34,760 nt of DNA from Pirellulales bacterium (GTDB lineage Bacteria; Planctomycetota; Planctomycetia; Pirellulales; Lacipirellulaceae). This document shows, in pieces, positions 7,879 through 15,640 of the stretch (its first letter is position 1; each line of letters starts with the position of its first letter). Both the position numbers and the translations under genes were made by a program. The stretch lies in assembly GCA_016930815.1 (NCBI GenBank), contig JAFGFZ010000059.1, positions 1-34,760 of the forward strand, read 5' to 3'. Below the pieces are notes generated by a model. It was given only the letters and a program-made list of their open reading frames with translations, did not search any database and was not told the DNA's origin.

Positions 7879-8445
7879 ATGAAGCTGATCGTTGGTCTAG
7901 GCAATCCGGGTCGAAAATATGGCCGGACTCGGCATAATGTAGGTTTTGAGGTGGTCGACGAATTGGCTCGCCGCTTGGCGGCAGGGAGGAAAAAATATCA
8001 ATTCGATGGCGAGGTAGTCGAAACGCGGTTGGGAAACCACAGATTGTTGCTACTCTGGCCACAGACGTATATGAACCATAGCGGTGTGAGTGTCCGTCAA
8101 GCCGTTTCGTTTTATAGAATTGACTTGGTGGATATCCTGATCGTATGCGACGATTTCAATCTCCCGCTGGCCCGTTTGCGGTTTCGCCCGCACGGTTCGG
8201 ACGGCGGACAGAAGGGACTCGGCGATATTCTGTGTCAGCTGGGTACTCAAGAGATTGCTCGCCTGCGAATCGGTGTGGGGCCCTTGCCGCCCGGCTGGGA
8301 TGCGGCCGGTTATGTCCTGAGCCGGTTTAAAAAACGGGAACGTGAGGAAATGGATTCGGCGGTCCTCCGCGCGGCGGATGCTGTCCAGCGGTGGATCGAA
8401 ACCGATATCAACGTATGTATGAACGAATTTAACGCATTGGAATAG
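7879..8445 (+). CDS. pth: Peptidyl-tRNA hydrolase
   Basis: A 188-residue enzyme that frees tRNA from peptidyl-tRNA dropped by stalled ribosomes. Seen: KLIVGLGNPGRKYGRTRHNVGFE (with the structural Asn and catalytic His of the TRHNVGF segment), WPQTYMNHSGVSV (substrate-binding Asn) and CDDFNLPLARLRFR (Asp that polarises the His). The next segment reads SDGGQKGLGDI where E. coli has GGHNGLKD, so the His and Asn lining the peptide site are Gln and Lys. I think this is tolerated in related bacteria but have not aligned it. Its stop overlaps the Shine-Dalgarno sequence of rpsF. Confidence 0.94.
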   Translation: MKLIVGLGNPGRKYGRTRHNVGFEVVDELARRLAAGRKKYQFDGEVVETRLGNHRLLLLWPQTYMNHSGVSVRQAVSFYRIDLVDILIVCDDFNLPLARLRFRPHGSDGGQKGLGDILCQLGTQEIARLRIGVGPLPPGWDAAGYVLSRFKKREREEMDSAVLRAADAVQRWIETDINVCMNEFNALE

Positions 8446-8454
8446 GAGCAAAAC

Positions 8455-8922
8455 TTGGCCGAGAACGTCTATGAGGGGATGTTTATCCTCGACGCAAACC
8501 GTTATACCCGAGATGCATCGGGTGTGCCAAAGCAAATTGAAAAACTGATTCAGAGTGCGGGAGGCGAGTTGATCGTAAGCCGTCTTTGGGAAGAACGGCG
8601 TTTGGCTTATCCGATCAAAGGCCAGCGGAAGGGGGTCTACTGGTTGACGTATTTTCGCATCGAGGGAGCCAATCTGCAGTCGCTCAATCGCCAGTCGGAG
8701 ATCAGCGATTTGATCCTCCGGCACCTTTTCCTGTTGATCGATCCTAAACTCGTGGATGCGATGATCGCGCACGCGTCGGGCGCCGAGAGCGAATCGAAAA
8801 GTAGCCGGGCCGTTCCCGCCCTGGATGCTGGCCTCGAGGATGACCTGGACGATGATGATTTGGATGATGACGTGGAGACAGATCCAGACGAGCCGGTGCC
8901 CGCCTCGGGCCGCCTGTATTGA
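8455..8922 (+). CDS. rpsF: 30S ribosomal protein S6 with an encoded acidic tail
   Basis: A 155-residue S6; the usual length is 95-135. It starts at TTG (8455) with AGGAG (8444-8448) 6 bases upstream, and no nearby ATG fits. The S6 ferredoxin-like domain spans residues 1-105 (NVYEGMFILDANRY, RLWEERRLAYPIKGQRKGVY, LRHLFLLIDPKLVD). Residues 110-155 form a Ser-rich linker followed by a run with more than ten Asp/Glu (DDLDDDDLDDDV) and a short PVPASGRLY end. S6 normally pairs with S18 beside the platform of the small subunit. No rpsR is found downstream, unlike in most bacteria. Confidence 0.93.
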   Translation: MAENVYEGMFILDANRYTRDASGVPKQIEKLIQSAGGELIVSRLWEERRLAYPIKGQRKGVYWLTYFRIEGANLQSLNRQSEISDLILRHLFLLIDPKLVDAMIAHASGAESESKSSRAVPALDAGLEDDLDDDDLDDDVETDPDEPVPASGRLY

Positions 8923-8960
8923 CCGGAAGAATCGTGGGTACTCTGGATTTTTATCTGCCC

Positions 8961-8985
8961 GAAAATTTCCCGTCCGGAAATTTTC
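8961..8985. promoter_or_regulatory. Perfect 10-bp inverted repeat between rpsF and ssb
   Basis: GAAAATTTCC (8961-8970) and GGAAATTTTC (8976-8985) are exact reverse complements with a 5-base centre, CGTCC. No T-run follows, so an intrinsic terminator is unlikely. The repeat ends 20 bases before the -35 of the candidate ssb promoter, a position suited to a dimeric regulator. It could also be an mRNA 3'-end stabiliser for rpsF. Confidence 0.5.
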
Positions 8986-9005
8986 CACATTCAGAGAAAA
9001 AGTAC

Positions 9006-9035
9006 TTGCTGTGAGTTGGCCTGTTGTGCTAGACT
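9006..9035 (+). promoter_or_regulatory. Candidate promoter of ssb-rplI-dnaB
   Basis: TTGCTG (9006-9011), an 18-base spacer and TAGACT (9030-9035), with TG one base before the -10 (extended -10 type). It lies about 75 bases upstream of the ssb ATG and just downstream of the perfect inverted repeat at 8961-8985. Confidence 0.45.
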
Positions 9036-9111
9036 AGCCGCCTTACGATACGTTTGTTCAGTCCGGCCAGAAAAAGGCCGGCGACTTCCTTTCCTGGCAG
9101 GGGTAAGAAAC

Positions 9112-9573
9112 ATGTCCAACTACAGCTTCAATCGAGTGATCCTGGTCGGTAATTTGACCCGTGACCCTGAGCTCCGGTATGTCCCGAGCGGAACGCCCGT
9201 CTCGGATATCAGCTTGGCTGTCAACCATCGCTACAAGCGGAACGAGGAGTGGGTGGACGAAACGACGTACGTGGACGTGACACTTTGGGCCCGGACCGCG
9301 GAGGTTGCCAACGAATATCTAAGTAAGGGTTCCCAGGTCCTCATTGAAGGACGTTTGAAACTCGACACATGGGAGAAAGATGGCCAAAAACAATCCAGGT
9401 TGCGGGTGGTTGCGGATCGGATGATGATGTTGGGAGGCCGTGGCGAGAACGGTGGTGGCGGGAATTTCCAGAAAGCGCCCATGCGCGCCGTACCCGATGA
9501 CCATGAGGCCGAACAGCGTGCGGCATCCACTTCAATGAGTGATGGACCCCCTGACCAGGAGATCCCGTTCTAA
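9112..9573 (+). CDS. ssb: Single-stranded DNA-binding protein
   Basis: A 153-residue SSB. The OB fold covers residues 1-108: [19 protein letters not shown], then [35 protein letters not shown] and [14 protein letters not shown]. Next comes a short Gly-rich linker ([12 protein letters not shown]) and the tip DQEIPF, the amphipathic end that recruits replication and repair partners (canonical DDDIPF). The ATG at 9112 is the family N terminus; a longer frame from 9016 runs through the promoter region and is not used. It belongs to the rpsF-ssb-rplI-dnaB neighbourhood, linking replication with ribosome genes. Confidence 0.96.
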   Translation: MSNYSFNRVILVGNLTRDPELRYVPSGTPVSDISLAVNHRYKRNEEWVDETTYVDVTLWARTAEVANEYLSKGSQVLIEGRLKLDTWEKDGQKQSRLRVVADRMMMLGGRGENGGGGNFQKAPMRAVPDDHEAEQRAASTSMSDGPPDQEIPF

Positions 9574-9776
9574 GTAGAATTCGTAGGGGGATGGAAGAAT
9601 TCCTCTGCCAATGCGTTGTTCAATAACTCGATAGAATACTATTGGCTTTACAAAAACATTTGCATTATTGCAGTGGATCCTTGGGAACTGGCTGAATCGG
9701 CTGCGATCCAGTTTCCAGAGACAGCCTATTGCATTCCAATTTGTTCATGAAGGGCCGGCGGGACCGGCATGGGACT

Positions 9777-10316
9777 ATGAAAACCGAACAACCAGTGCTA
9801 CGGAAAAAAAGGCTCCAATCGCAACGACTCCCCAAGGGAAAGCATGGCGGCATCGAGCTATTGTTGATCCAAACGGTTGAACACCTTGGAAAACAAGGAG
9901 CTATTATCGAGGTGAAACCCGGTTATGCCCTGAATTACCTGATCCCGCAGGGCCTCGCAACGATCGCTAGCGCCCATCATAAGCGGATGGTCGAGAAGCA
10001 TCGCGAGCGGCTTGATGCAATTGAACGGGCCCGCGTGGCCGATCTGAAACGATTTGCCGAGAAGCTCGGTAAACAGAGTGTGACGATTGAAGCGAATGCC
10101 ACGGAGGAAGGCCATCTGTATGGTAGTGTCGGGGCGATGGAAATTGTGGCGTCCCTGAAGAAAAATGACATTTCGATCGATCCCGACCAGATCCGCCTGG
10201 AGGGCCCCCTCAAGGAACTTGGACTCTATACGGTCAAGGTTCGCGTATCGAGTGAAATTGAGGGCGAATTGAAGGTTTGGGTAGTCCCAACGGTCGGGGG
10301 CGAAAATAAGGATTGA
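9777..10316 (+). CDS. rplI: 50S ribosomal protein L9 with basic N-terminal extension
   Basis: A 179-residue protein. The L9 N domain begins at about residue 24 (GGIELLLIQTVEHLGKQGAI, then EVKPGYALNYLIPQGLATIA, the rRNA-binding signature). It is followed by the long central helix (residues about 60-95) and the C domain ending LKVWVVPTVG. Ordinary L9 starts with M-x-V-I-LLE. Here 20 or so extra residues with many Lys and Arg (LRKKRLQSQRLPKGKHGG) come first. The ATG at 9777 is the most likely start; the in-frame ATGs at 9729 and 9747 would add still more. No strong Shine-Dalgarno sequence helps. Its stop lies 48 bases from the dnaB start. Confidence 0.93.
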   Translation: MKTEQPVLRKKRLQSQRLPKGKHGGIELLLIQTVEHLGKQGAIIEVKPGYALNYLIPQGLATIASAHHKRMVEKHRERLDAIERARVADLKRFAEKLGKQSVTIEANATEEGHLYGSVGAMEIVASLKKNDISIDPDQIRLEGPLKELGLYTVKVRVSSEIEGELKVWVVPTVGGENKD

Positions 10317-10363
10317 TCCGGCGCTCCCGGCGAAATTGTATCATCTTCGGGCTAGGTGTCGTC

Positions 10364-11788
10364 ATGGATCAAGGAAATCATGGTTCCCAGAGCGGGCGGC
10401 GCGTTTCCGGGAGTGTCTTTGAGCGGGAGCCGCCACGGAATGTCGATGCTGAAAAGGCCGTTTTAGGTAGTATTCTTTTACTGCCCCAGGTCTGCGATGT
10501 GGTCGCTCTCATCTTGCGGCCAGGTGACTTCTACGACGAGGTCAATGCGAGCATCTATTCTCAGTTACTGGAGATGTATCAGGGGAACCAGCAAATGGAT
10601 CCCATGCTGCTGGTGGCTGAATTAAAAAAGGCCGGTATTTACGAAACCATTGGGGGAGCGGCCTACTTGGGCGAGATCGCCCAAACGGTTCCAACGGCAG
10701 CCCACGCGGAATTCTATGCCCGCATTGTCCGCGAGAAAGCCGATTTGCGGTCACTGATCCTCGCCACGACCGATGTCCTGCGTGATGCCTACGATCCCAC
10801 CGCCGACGTCCGTGAAGTACTCAGCCATGCCGAAGAAAAAGTCTTCGCGGTCTTGGAGGAGCGGGGGACTGGCAATGTGGCCAGCATCCGTGACGTTTTG
10901 CAGAAATCGCTTGCCCGCGTCGATACCCGGATGCAACGCGGGCATGCGTTGGGAGGTCTGGAAACGGGATTCGATGATTTCGACGATTTGACCGGTGGCC
11001 TGCAAAAATCGGAACTGATCATTCTGGCGGCCCGACCGAGTATGGGAAAGACGGCGCTGGCCATGAACATGGCGGAGCATATCACAGTCAACTTGGGGGC
11101 CACGGTCCTCTTTGTCAGCCTCGAAATGTCCGACGTCGAATTGGGGGATCGCATGCTTTGTTCGGCCGCGCGAATCAATAGCAGCCGGCTCCGGAATGGA
11201 ACCATCAACAATGACGAACGGCATCAACTCATCGCTACCGCGGCTGAGATCAGTCGGGCCCCTCTTTTCGTGGATGATTCTCCGGCCCGAACCATGACAG
11301 AGATTGCCGCGAGTGCCCGCAGGTTAAAACGTCGTGAAAACCTGGCTCTGATCATTATCGACTATCTCCAACTCATCGAACCGGAGAATTCACGGGATCC
11401 GCGGCAGGAACAGGTGGCTCGGATCTCCCGGCGCCTGAAAGGATTGGCCCGGGAACTCGATGTGCCCGTCCTCTGCTTGGCCCAACTCAACCGCCAGGTG
11501 GAATCGACTCAAAAAGCAATACCTCAATTGAGCCATTTGCGGGAATCGGGGGCGATCGAACAAGACGCGGATGTCGTCATGTTTATCCATCGCGAGGAAC
11601 AACTGCTCAGCAGCGAAGAAGAACGGGCCGAAGTGAAAGGCAAGGCCCAGCTGTTCGTACGAAAACAGCGGAATGGACCAACGGGGGAGGTCCACCTCAC
11701 GTGGATTGATAAGTACACTCGATTCGAAAATCCGGCAAGCCGGCCCCATGACGAATTCGAATCCTATGCCTTTGAACATGAGTTCTAA
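10364..11788 (+). CDS. dnaB: Replicative DNA helicase DnaB
   Basis: A 474-residue hexameric 5'-3' helicase that opens the replication fork and works with DnaG. The N-terminal helical domain starts REPPRNVDAEKAVLGSILL and runs to about residue 170. The RecA-like domain has Walker A AARPSMGKTALAM (residues about 222-234), Walker B LIIIDYLQLIEP and the end motif LRESGAIEQDADVVMFIHRE, with the arginine-finger region after it (FVRKQRNGPTGEV). No intein or insertion is present. The ATG at 10364 is preferred; a TTG at 10313 overlapping the rplI stop would add 17 residues without homology. It is the last gene of the plus-strand run, with a hairpin downstream. Confidence 0.97.
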   Translation: MDQGNHGSQSGRRVSGSVFEREPPRNVDAEKAVLGSILLLPQVCDVVALILRPGDFYDEVNASIYSQLLEMYQGNQQMDPMLLVAELKKAGIYETIGGAAYLGEIAQTVPTAAHAEFYARIVREKADLRSLILATTDVLRDAYDPTADVREVLSHAEEKVFAVLEERGTGNVASIRDVLQKSLARVDTRMQRGHALGGLETGFDDFDDLTGGLQKSELIILAARPSMGKTALAMNMAEHITVNLGATVLFVSLEMSDVELGDRMLCSAARINSSRLRNGTINNDERHQLIATAAEISRAPLFVDDSPARTMTEIAASARRLKRRENLALIIIDYLQLIEPENSRDPRQEQVARISRRLKGLARELDVPVLCLAQLNRQVESTQKAIPQLSHLRESGAIEQDADVVMFIHREEQLLSSEEERAEVKGKAQLFVRKQRNGPTGEVHLTWIDKYTRFENPASRPHDEFESYAFEHEF

Positions 11789-11879
11789 TGGTTCGGCCCA
11801 GAATATGCTCTCTTGCTGGGGGTATCCATCATCAATCCTTTGGAATTGGCGATTCGACCGCTTTCAAGTCTTAGTCTGG

Positions 11880-11919
11880 AACATGCGCGCGTGGTGCGCG
11901 CATGTTTGTAAGTCTTTTT
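11880..11919 (+). terminator. Probable terminator after dnaB
   Basis: A perfect 11-bp stem: AACATGCGCGC (11880-11890) pairs with GCGCGCATGTT (11896-11906) around a 5-base loop. A short run of five T lies at 11915-11919. The T-run sits 8 bases from the stem, further than ideal, so termination may be partial. The stem is the strongest hairpin in the gap. Confidence 0.5.
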
Positions 11920-11977
11920 GGGTTGTGGGCTTGACACGCGTTGGATATTTCCTGCCTTCTCTTTTTTACGCCATTGA

Positions 11978-12007
11978 TTGACGGCATCCGTTCCGTCTGC
12001 CTAGCAT
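11978..12007 (+). promoter_or_regulatory. Candidate promoter of the small exported protein and plsC
   Basis: TTGACG (11978-11983), an 18-base spacer and TAGCAT (12002-12007), about 44 bases upstream of the ATG at 12051. It follows the hairpin that closes the dnaB unit, which suits the start of a new transcript. Confidence 0.45.
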
Positions 12008-12050
12008 ACAAGTTGGGTACTCTTAATGGCCGAGAATGAGGGTTCGGTGG

Positions 12051-12476
12051 ATGGCAAGTCGAATATGGATCGGTAGGATAGGGACAGTTGTGGTCGGCAG
12101 CATATTGCTAGCATGCAATTGGCCGGCAGCAGGTGCGGAAAACGGCATGGTTTCCGGCGGGTACCAGCGTCACCGGGCGCCGTTGTTCTCGACCGGCCTT
12201 CCCCCTTCACATCTTTTCGGCGATCGGGCGGAAGCAACCCGCCACGTTGGCTCCTGGCCCGGATCTGGGAGGATTCAATCCCAAGGAGGGAGCTGGTTCC
12301 AACGGCCCTATCCTTATCACTTGGACTATTACCGTTGGCGATACCAGGGTTCGTATGCCCCGTATTTTGGGAATCTGTACGGACCGCCAACGTATATCGT
12401 TCCGCCGGCCGTGGTCACACCGCCCATGGATGAATATGGATATGGAATGGGAAATGGGGGCGCATGGCATTGGTAA
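12051..12476 (+). CDS. Small exported Tyr/Pro/Gly-rich protein, possible lipoprotein
   Basis: A 141-residue protein of unknown function. The ATG at 12051 is chosen because GAGGG (12038-12042) lies 8 bases upstream; the in-frame ATG at 12036 has no such signal. The N terminus has Arg residues, a hydrophobic core and ILLAC at residues 18-22, a fair lipobox, so Cys22 may be lipidated; cleavage after AGA (Sec type I) is the alternative. The mature chain has no recognisable domain and is rich in Tyr, Pro, Gly, Arg and Trp, with segments such as PYPYHLDYYRWRYQGSYAPY and a GYGMGNGGAWHW end. It is followed by plsC after 36 bases. It is probably a cell-envelope structural or adhesive peptide, but this is a guess from composition. 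Confidence 0.65.
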   Translation: MASRIWIGRIGTVVVGSILLACNWPAAGAENGMVSGGYQRHRAPLFSTGLPPSHLFGDRAEATRHVGSWPGSGRIQSQGGSWFQRPYPYHLDYYRWRYQGSYAPYFGNLYGPPTYIVPPAVVTPPMDEYGYGMGNGGAWHW

Positions 12477-12512
12477 TCACGCGGTCCGAAAGGTTCTAGT
12501 CCGCATATTTGC

Positions 12513-13175
12513 ATGAAGAGCATTTTTCAAATTCTCTGGTATCATGGATTCCGCACCCTATTTGGCCTTGTAATCGTTGTCTATTTTCGATGTCGCTGGT
12601 TTGGAGTGGATCGGATGCCTGCGAATGGTCCTGTTCTCCTGGTGGCCAATCACCAGAGCAACTTGGATCCCGTCCTGATTGGTGTTGGTTGCCGTCGTCG
12701 ACTCTGTTTTGTGGCCAAGAAATCGCTCTTCTTTGGTCTATTTGGTTGGAGTATTCGATACTTGGATGCCATTCCCCTCGATCAAGAGGGGAGCAGCCTG
12801 TCGGGGATCAGGGGGGCGCTCCAGCGATTGAAACAGGGCAAGGCTGTCCTAATTTTCCCGGAAGGTTCGCGAACGCCGGATGGCCAGATTGCGCCGATCC
12901 AACCGGGTTTTTGTGGTTTGGCTCGCCGGAGTGGCGCCTCGATCTTGCCCCTCGGAGTCGCTGGAGCCTTTGAAGCTTGGCCACGCACACACCTGTTCCC
13001 TCGGCCCAATCGTGTCGCGATCCAATTTGGAGAGCCGATTTCTGCTGACACGGTGCGTCGGCTCGGCAACGATGCCCTGGTGGAACTCGTCCAAGCCCAA
13101 ATGATCCATTATTTTGAACGGGCCTCGCATTTGCGGCGACGTTCCCTACGCGGCTGGGGACGGAACCGAACATGA
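12513..13175 (+). CDS. plsC: 1-acyl-sn-glycerol-3-phosphate acyltransferase (PlsC family)
   Basis: A 220-residue membrane-associated acyltransferase of phospholipid synthesis that converts lysophosphatidic acid to phosphatidic acid. The catalytic HX4D motif is in LLVANHQSNLDPVLIG (His about residue 46, Asp 51). The glycerol-phosphate-binding motif is VLIFPEGSRTPDGQIAP, and a third conserved block is GASILPLGVAGAFE. The N terminus carries a hydrophobic stretch (LFGLVIVVYFRC) that would hold it at the inner membrane. The C-terminal end is Arg-rich. The upstream neighbour is the small exported protein; in other bacteria plsC is often near cmk and rpsA, and both are in this window (rpsA directly downstream). 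Confidence 0.93.
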   Translation: MKSIFQILWYHGFRTLFGLVIVVYFRCRWFGVDRMPANGPVLLVANHQSNLDPVLIGVGCRRRLCFVAKKSLFFGLFGWSIRYLDAIPLDQEGSSLSGIRGALQRLKQGKAVLIFPEGSRTPDGQIAPIQPGFCGLARRSGASILPLGVAGAFEAWPRTHLFPRPNRVAIQFGEPISADTVRRLGNDALVELVQAQMIHYFERASHLRRRSLRGWGRNRT

Positions 13176-13274
13176 TTCGGGAATGCCCCACGGCGGAAGG
13201 CCGATGATGCAAGGAGTCCGGGAGGGAGGGATGGCACGTTCGGAATCCCGGAATCCCAAATCGCTTGATGGCAA

Positions 13275-13303
13275 TTGTTTTGAATTCTTATCCATGATAC
13301 ATT
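13275..13303 (+). promoter_or_regulatory. Candidate promoter of rpsA
   Basis: TTGTTT (13275-13280), a 17-base spacer and TACATT (13298-13303), with TG one base before the -10. It would give a leader of about 160 bases before the rpsA ATG at 13470. A long leader fits the self-regulated translation known for S1 in other bacteria, but no specific structure was worked out. The rest of 13176-13469 shows no gene. Confidence 0.45.
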
Positions 13304-13469
13304 AGCAAAATTACTGTGTCGTTCGATCGATGTTTCTTGCACCGGGCAAGGGCCGGGCGCACTAATGATTCTCTATGGAGTTGCCTCTTGCGCAGTTTCC
13401 AGGCGTTTCTGTCCATCAAAATGCCTTGGTTCTCATCGGCGCTGTGGGGCATGGATTATCGTTTTTCGT

Positions 13470-15380
13470 ATGGTCAACCGCAATCTCATTCGTGAATTTG
13501 ATGTTTCCGAGGACGACTACTCGTCCGCTCTGGATGAACTGGAACAGGGGGAAATCGATTGGTTGGAAGGGGAGGATGTTTCCATCAATCAGATTGTGGA
13601 GGGTACCATCCTGCGGGTTGATGACGAGTTCGTCATGGTGGATGTCGGATACAAGAGCGAAGGTGTCATTCCACGGAATGAGTGGGAGGAAAATGAACAA
13701 CCGCCCGAAGTTGGACAAACCGTCTCCCTGCTAGTTGAAGAAGTGGAGGGTGTGAGCGGCGTGCCGGATGATCGCGGTATGATCGTGCTCAGCAAGCAAA
13801 AAGCCGAGAAAATCAAAAAATGGCAGGATGTCATGGAATCGGTCCATGAAGGGGACATTGTTCAGGGAGACGTCACCCGGCGGATCAAAGGTGGCTTGCT
13901 GGTGGATATCGGAGTCAATGTCTTCTTGCCGGCAAGTCAGGTCGATATCCGCCGCCCACCCGATATCGGCGAATATATCGGGAAAAAGATTGGCTGTATC
14001 GTCTTGAAGATTGATGAGAGCCGCCGGAATATCGTTGTGAGCCGCCGCAGCCTCATCGAAAGGGAACGTGCGACAAAGAAAGCCGATCTTCTCAGGGAAT
14101 TGCAAATCGGCCAGGTTCGGAAAGGGATTGTTAAAAATATCGCCGATTTCGGCGCGTTCGTCGATCTCGGCGGAATTGATGGTCTCCTGCATATCACCGA
14201 CATGAGCTGGGGACGGATCGGCCATCCCTCTGAAATGGTCAAGATCGAGGATGAACTCGAAGTGATCATCCTTAAGATTGACTACGAAAGGGAGAAAATC
14301 GCACTTGGACTCAAACAAAAATCAGCCAGTCCCTGGGAAGAAATCGATCAGAAGTACCCCATCGGATCGGTCCATAAGGGAACCATTGTGAATGTCATGA
14401 GCTATGGCGCGTTTGTCAAACTCGAAGATGGCATTGAGGGCCTGGTCCATATTAGCGAGATGTCATGGACAAAACGGGTGAGCCACCCGAGTGATCTGGT
14501 TTCAACCGACGATGAGGTGGAAGTGGTGGTGCTCGGGATCAATAAGGAAAAGCAAGAGATCTCACTCGGAATGAAGCAAATCCAAGAAAATCCCTGGGAC
14601 CGCGTCGATGAACGCCAGCCGATTGGTTCGATTATCAAGGGGCGGGTTCGAAATCTGACGAACTATGGCGCGTTCGTTGAAATCGAGGAGGGTATCGACG
14701 GCCTATTGCACGTCAGTGACATGTCGTGGACCCGGAAAATTGGCCATCCGAGCGACATGATTGAGAAGGGCAAGGAAGTCGAATGCAAAATCCTCGCGAT
14801 CGATAAAGAGCGGCGACGCATTGCGCTCGGCTTGAAACAAATGGAAGAGGATCCCTGGGTCAACGACATCCCAAACCGGTATCAGCCCGGCCAACTCGTC
14901 AAAGGAAAAGTCACGAAACTGACCAATTTCGGCGTGTTTGTCGGTCTCGAAGACGGCTTGGAGGGTCTCTTGCATATCTCGGAGCTGGCAGATCACAAGG
15001 TCGATAGCCCGGAAGAAGTCGTGAAACTTGGCGAAGAACTTGAGGTGAAGATTCTCCGGGTCGACTCGGAAGACCGCAAGATCGGGCTATCACGAAAACG
15101 CGTGGAATGGGCCGAAGAAGCCGAGGCTGAAGAAAAAGAAAAGGAAACAGGCACCCCATCCACGCCAATCGAACTCAAGGGCGGCATTGGATCTGATTCC
15201 GGCCCCCTCTTCAAGCCGGCATCTCACGCCAATATTGAGGAATCCTCGGACTCTGATGATCCTGCGGCGTGTGCGGAGGATGCTAATCCGGCCGAAACGG
15301 CAGAAACGGATCAGGCCGAAGATCCGTCCCAAGCCGAGAATGTGGCCGAAACCGAAGCTGCAATCAAAGCGGATCGCTAA
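13470..15380 (+). CDS. rpsA: 30S ribosomal protein S1, six S1 domains plus acidic tail
   Basis: A 636-residue RNA-binding protein that brings mRNA to the ribosome. Six S1 (OB-fold) domains lie at residues about 40-110, 125-195, 212-285, 297-370, 384-457 and 472-545. Domains 3-6 carry the repeated pattern (D/S/N)YGAFVxL with GLxHIS and MSW. The first two are divergent, as expected for ribosome-anchoring domains. Residues 546-636 are a low-complexity acidic tail (Glu, Ala, Asp, Pro), longer than in E. coli S1 (557 residues). The ATG at 13470 (MVNRNLIREFDVSEDD) is chosen; the longer frame from 13365 translates a Cys-rich stretch without S1 character. The next gene is a sigma factor 260 bases on. 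Confidence 0.95.
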   Translation: MVNRNLIREFDVSEDDYSSALDELEQGEIDWLEGEDVSINQIVEGTILRVDDEFVMVDVGYKSEGVIPRNEWEENEQPPEVGQTVSLLVEEVEGVSGVPDDRGMIVLSKQKAEKIKKWQDVMESVHEGDIVQGDVTRRIKGGLLVDIGVNVFLPASQVDIRRPPDIGEYIGKKIGCIVLKIDESRRNIVVSRRSLIERERATKKADLLRELQIGQVRKGIVKNIADFGAFVDLGGIDGLLHITDMSWGRIGHPSEMVKIEDELEVIILKIDYEREKIALGLKQKSASPWEEIDQKYPIGSVHKGTIVNVMSYGAFVKLEDGIEGLVHISEMSWTKRVSHPSDLVSTDDEVEVVVLGINKEKQEISLGMKQIQENPWDRVDERQPIGSIIKGRVRNLTNYGAFVEIEEGIDGLLHVSDMSWTRKIGHPSDMIEKGKEVECKILAIDKERRRIALGLKQMEEDPWVNDIPNRYQPGQLVKGKVTKLTNFGVFVGLEDGLEGLLHISELADHKVDSPEEVVKLGEELEVKILRVDSEDRKIGLSRKRVEWAEEAEAEEKEKETGTPSTPIELKGGIGSDSGPLFKPASHANIEESSDSDDPAACAEDANPAETAETDQAEDPSQAENVAETEAAIKADR

Positions 15381-15640
15381 CCATTCGATGCAATTGAAGG
15401 TTGTTTGATCGGACTACTTCGGCGAATCGCTATTGCCGGAAGGGCGAATACATTCCACCTTCTGTGCATCTTTTGGCAAGGTGTGCAGGTCCTGTTTGGG
15501 ATGCGACGATGATCTTGGTGTCTTCGATTCCCGTTTGCGCAGCCACGAAGACAAGAGGTCCTCATCGGGTGATCCTGTTTCATCCGAGATATCGCATGCC
15601 CTCGAATCGAGAAAACGGTACCACTCCACTATTTAGCTCC

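Noticed and set aside
7397-8062. Long minus-strand frame across rplY and pth
   Set aside because: It is antisense to two well-supported genes and its translation is His/Arg/Pro-rich without a recognisable fold.
9016-9111. N-terminal extension of ssb
   Set aside because: It would run through the promoter's -10 and adds sequence absent from the OB-fold family.
11931-11936. TTGACA as a -35 for the small exported protein gene
   Set aside because: No acceptable -10 lies 16-18 bases downstream; the pair at 11978-12007 fits better.
13365-13469. N-terminal extension of rpsA by 35 codons
   Set aside because: The translated stretch is Cys/Arg-rich and unlike S1 N termini; the ATG at 13470 gives the expected acidic start.
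15401-15640. Extension of the sigma factor by 80 codons or a separate small Cys-containing gene
   Set aside because: No region 1.1 features and no convincing zinc-ribbon or other domain in any frame; treated as leader.
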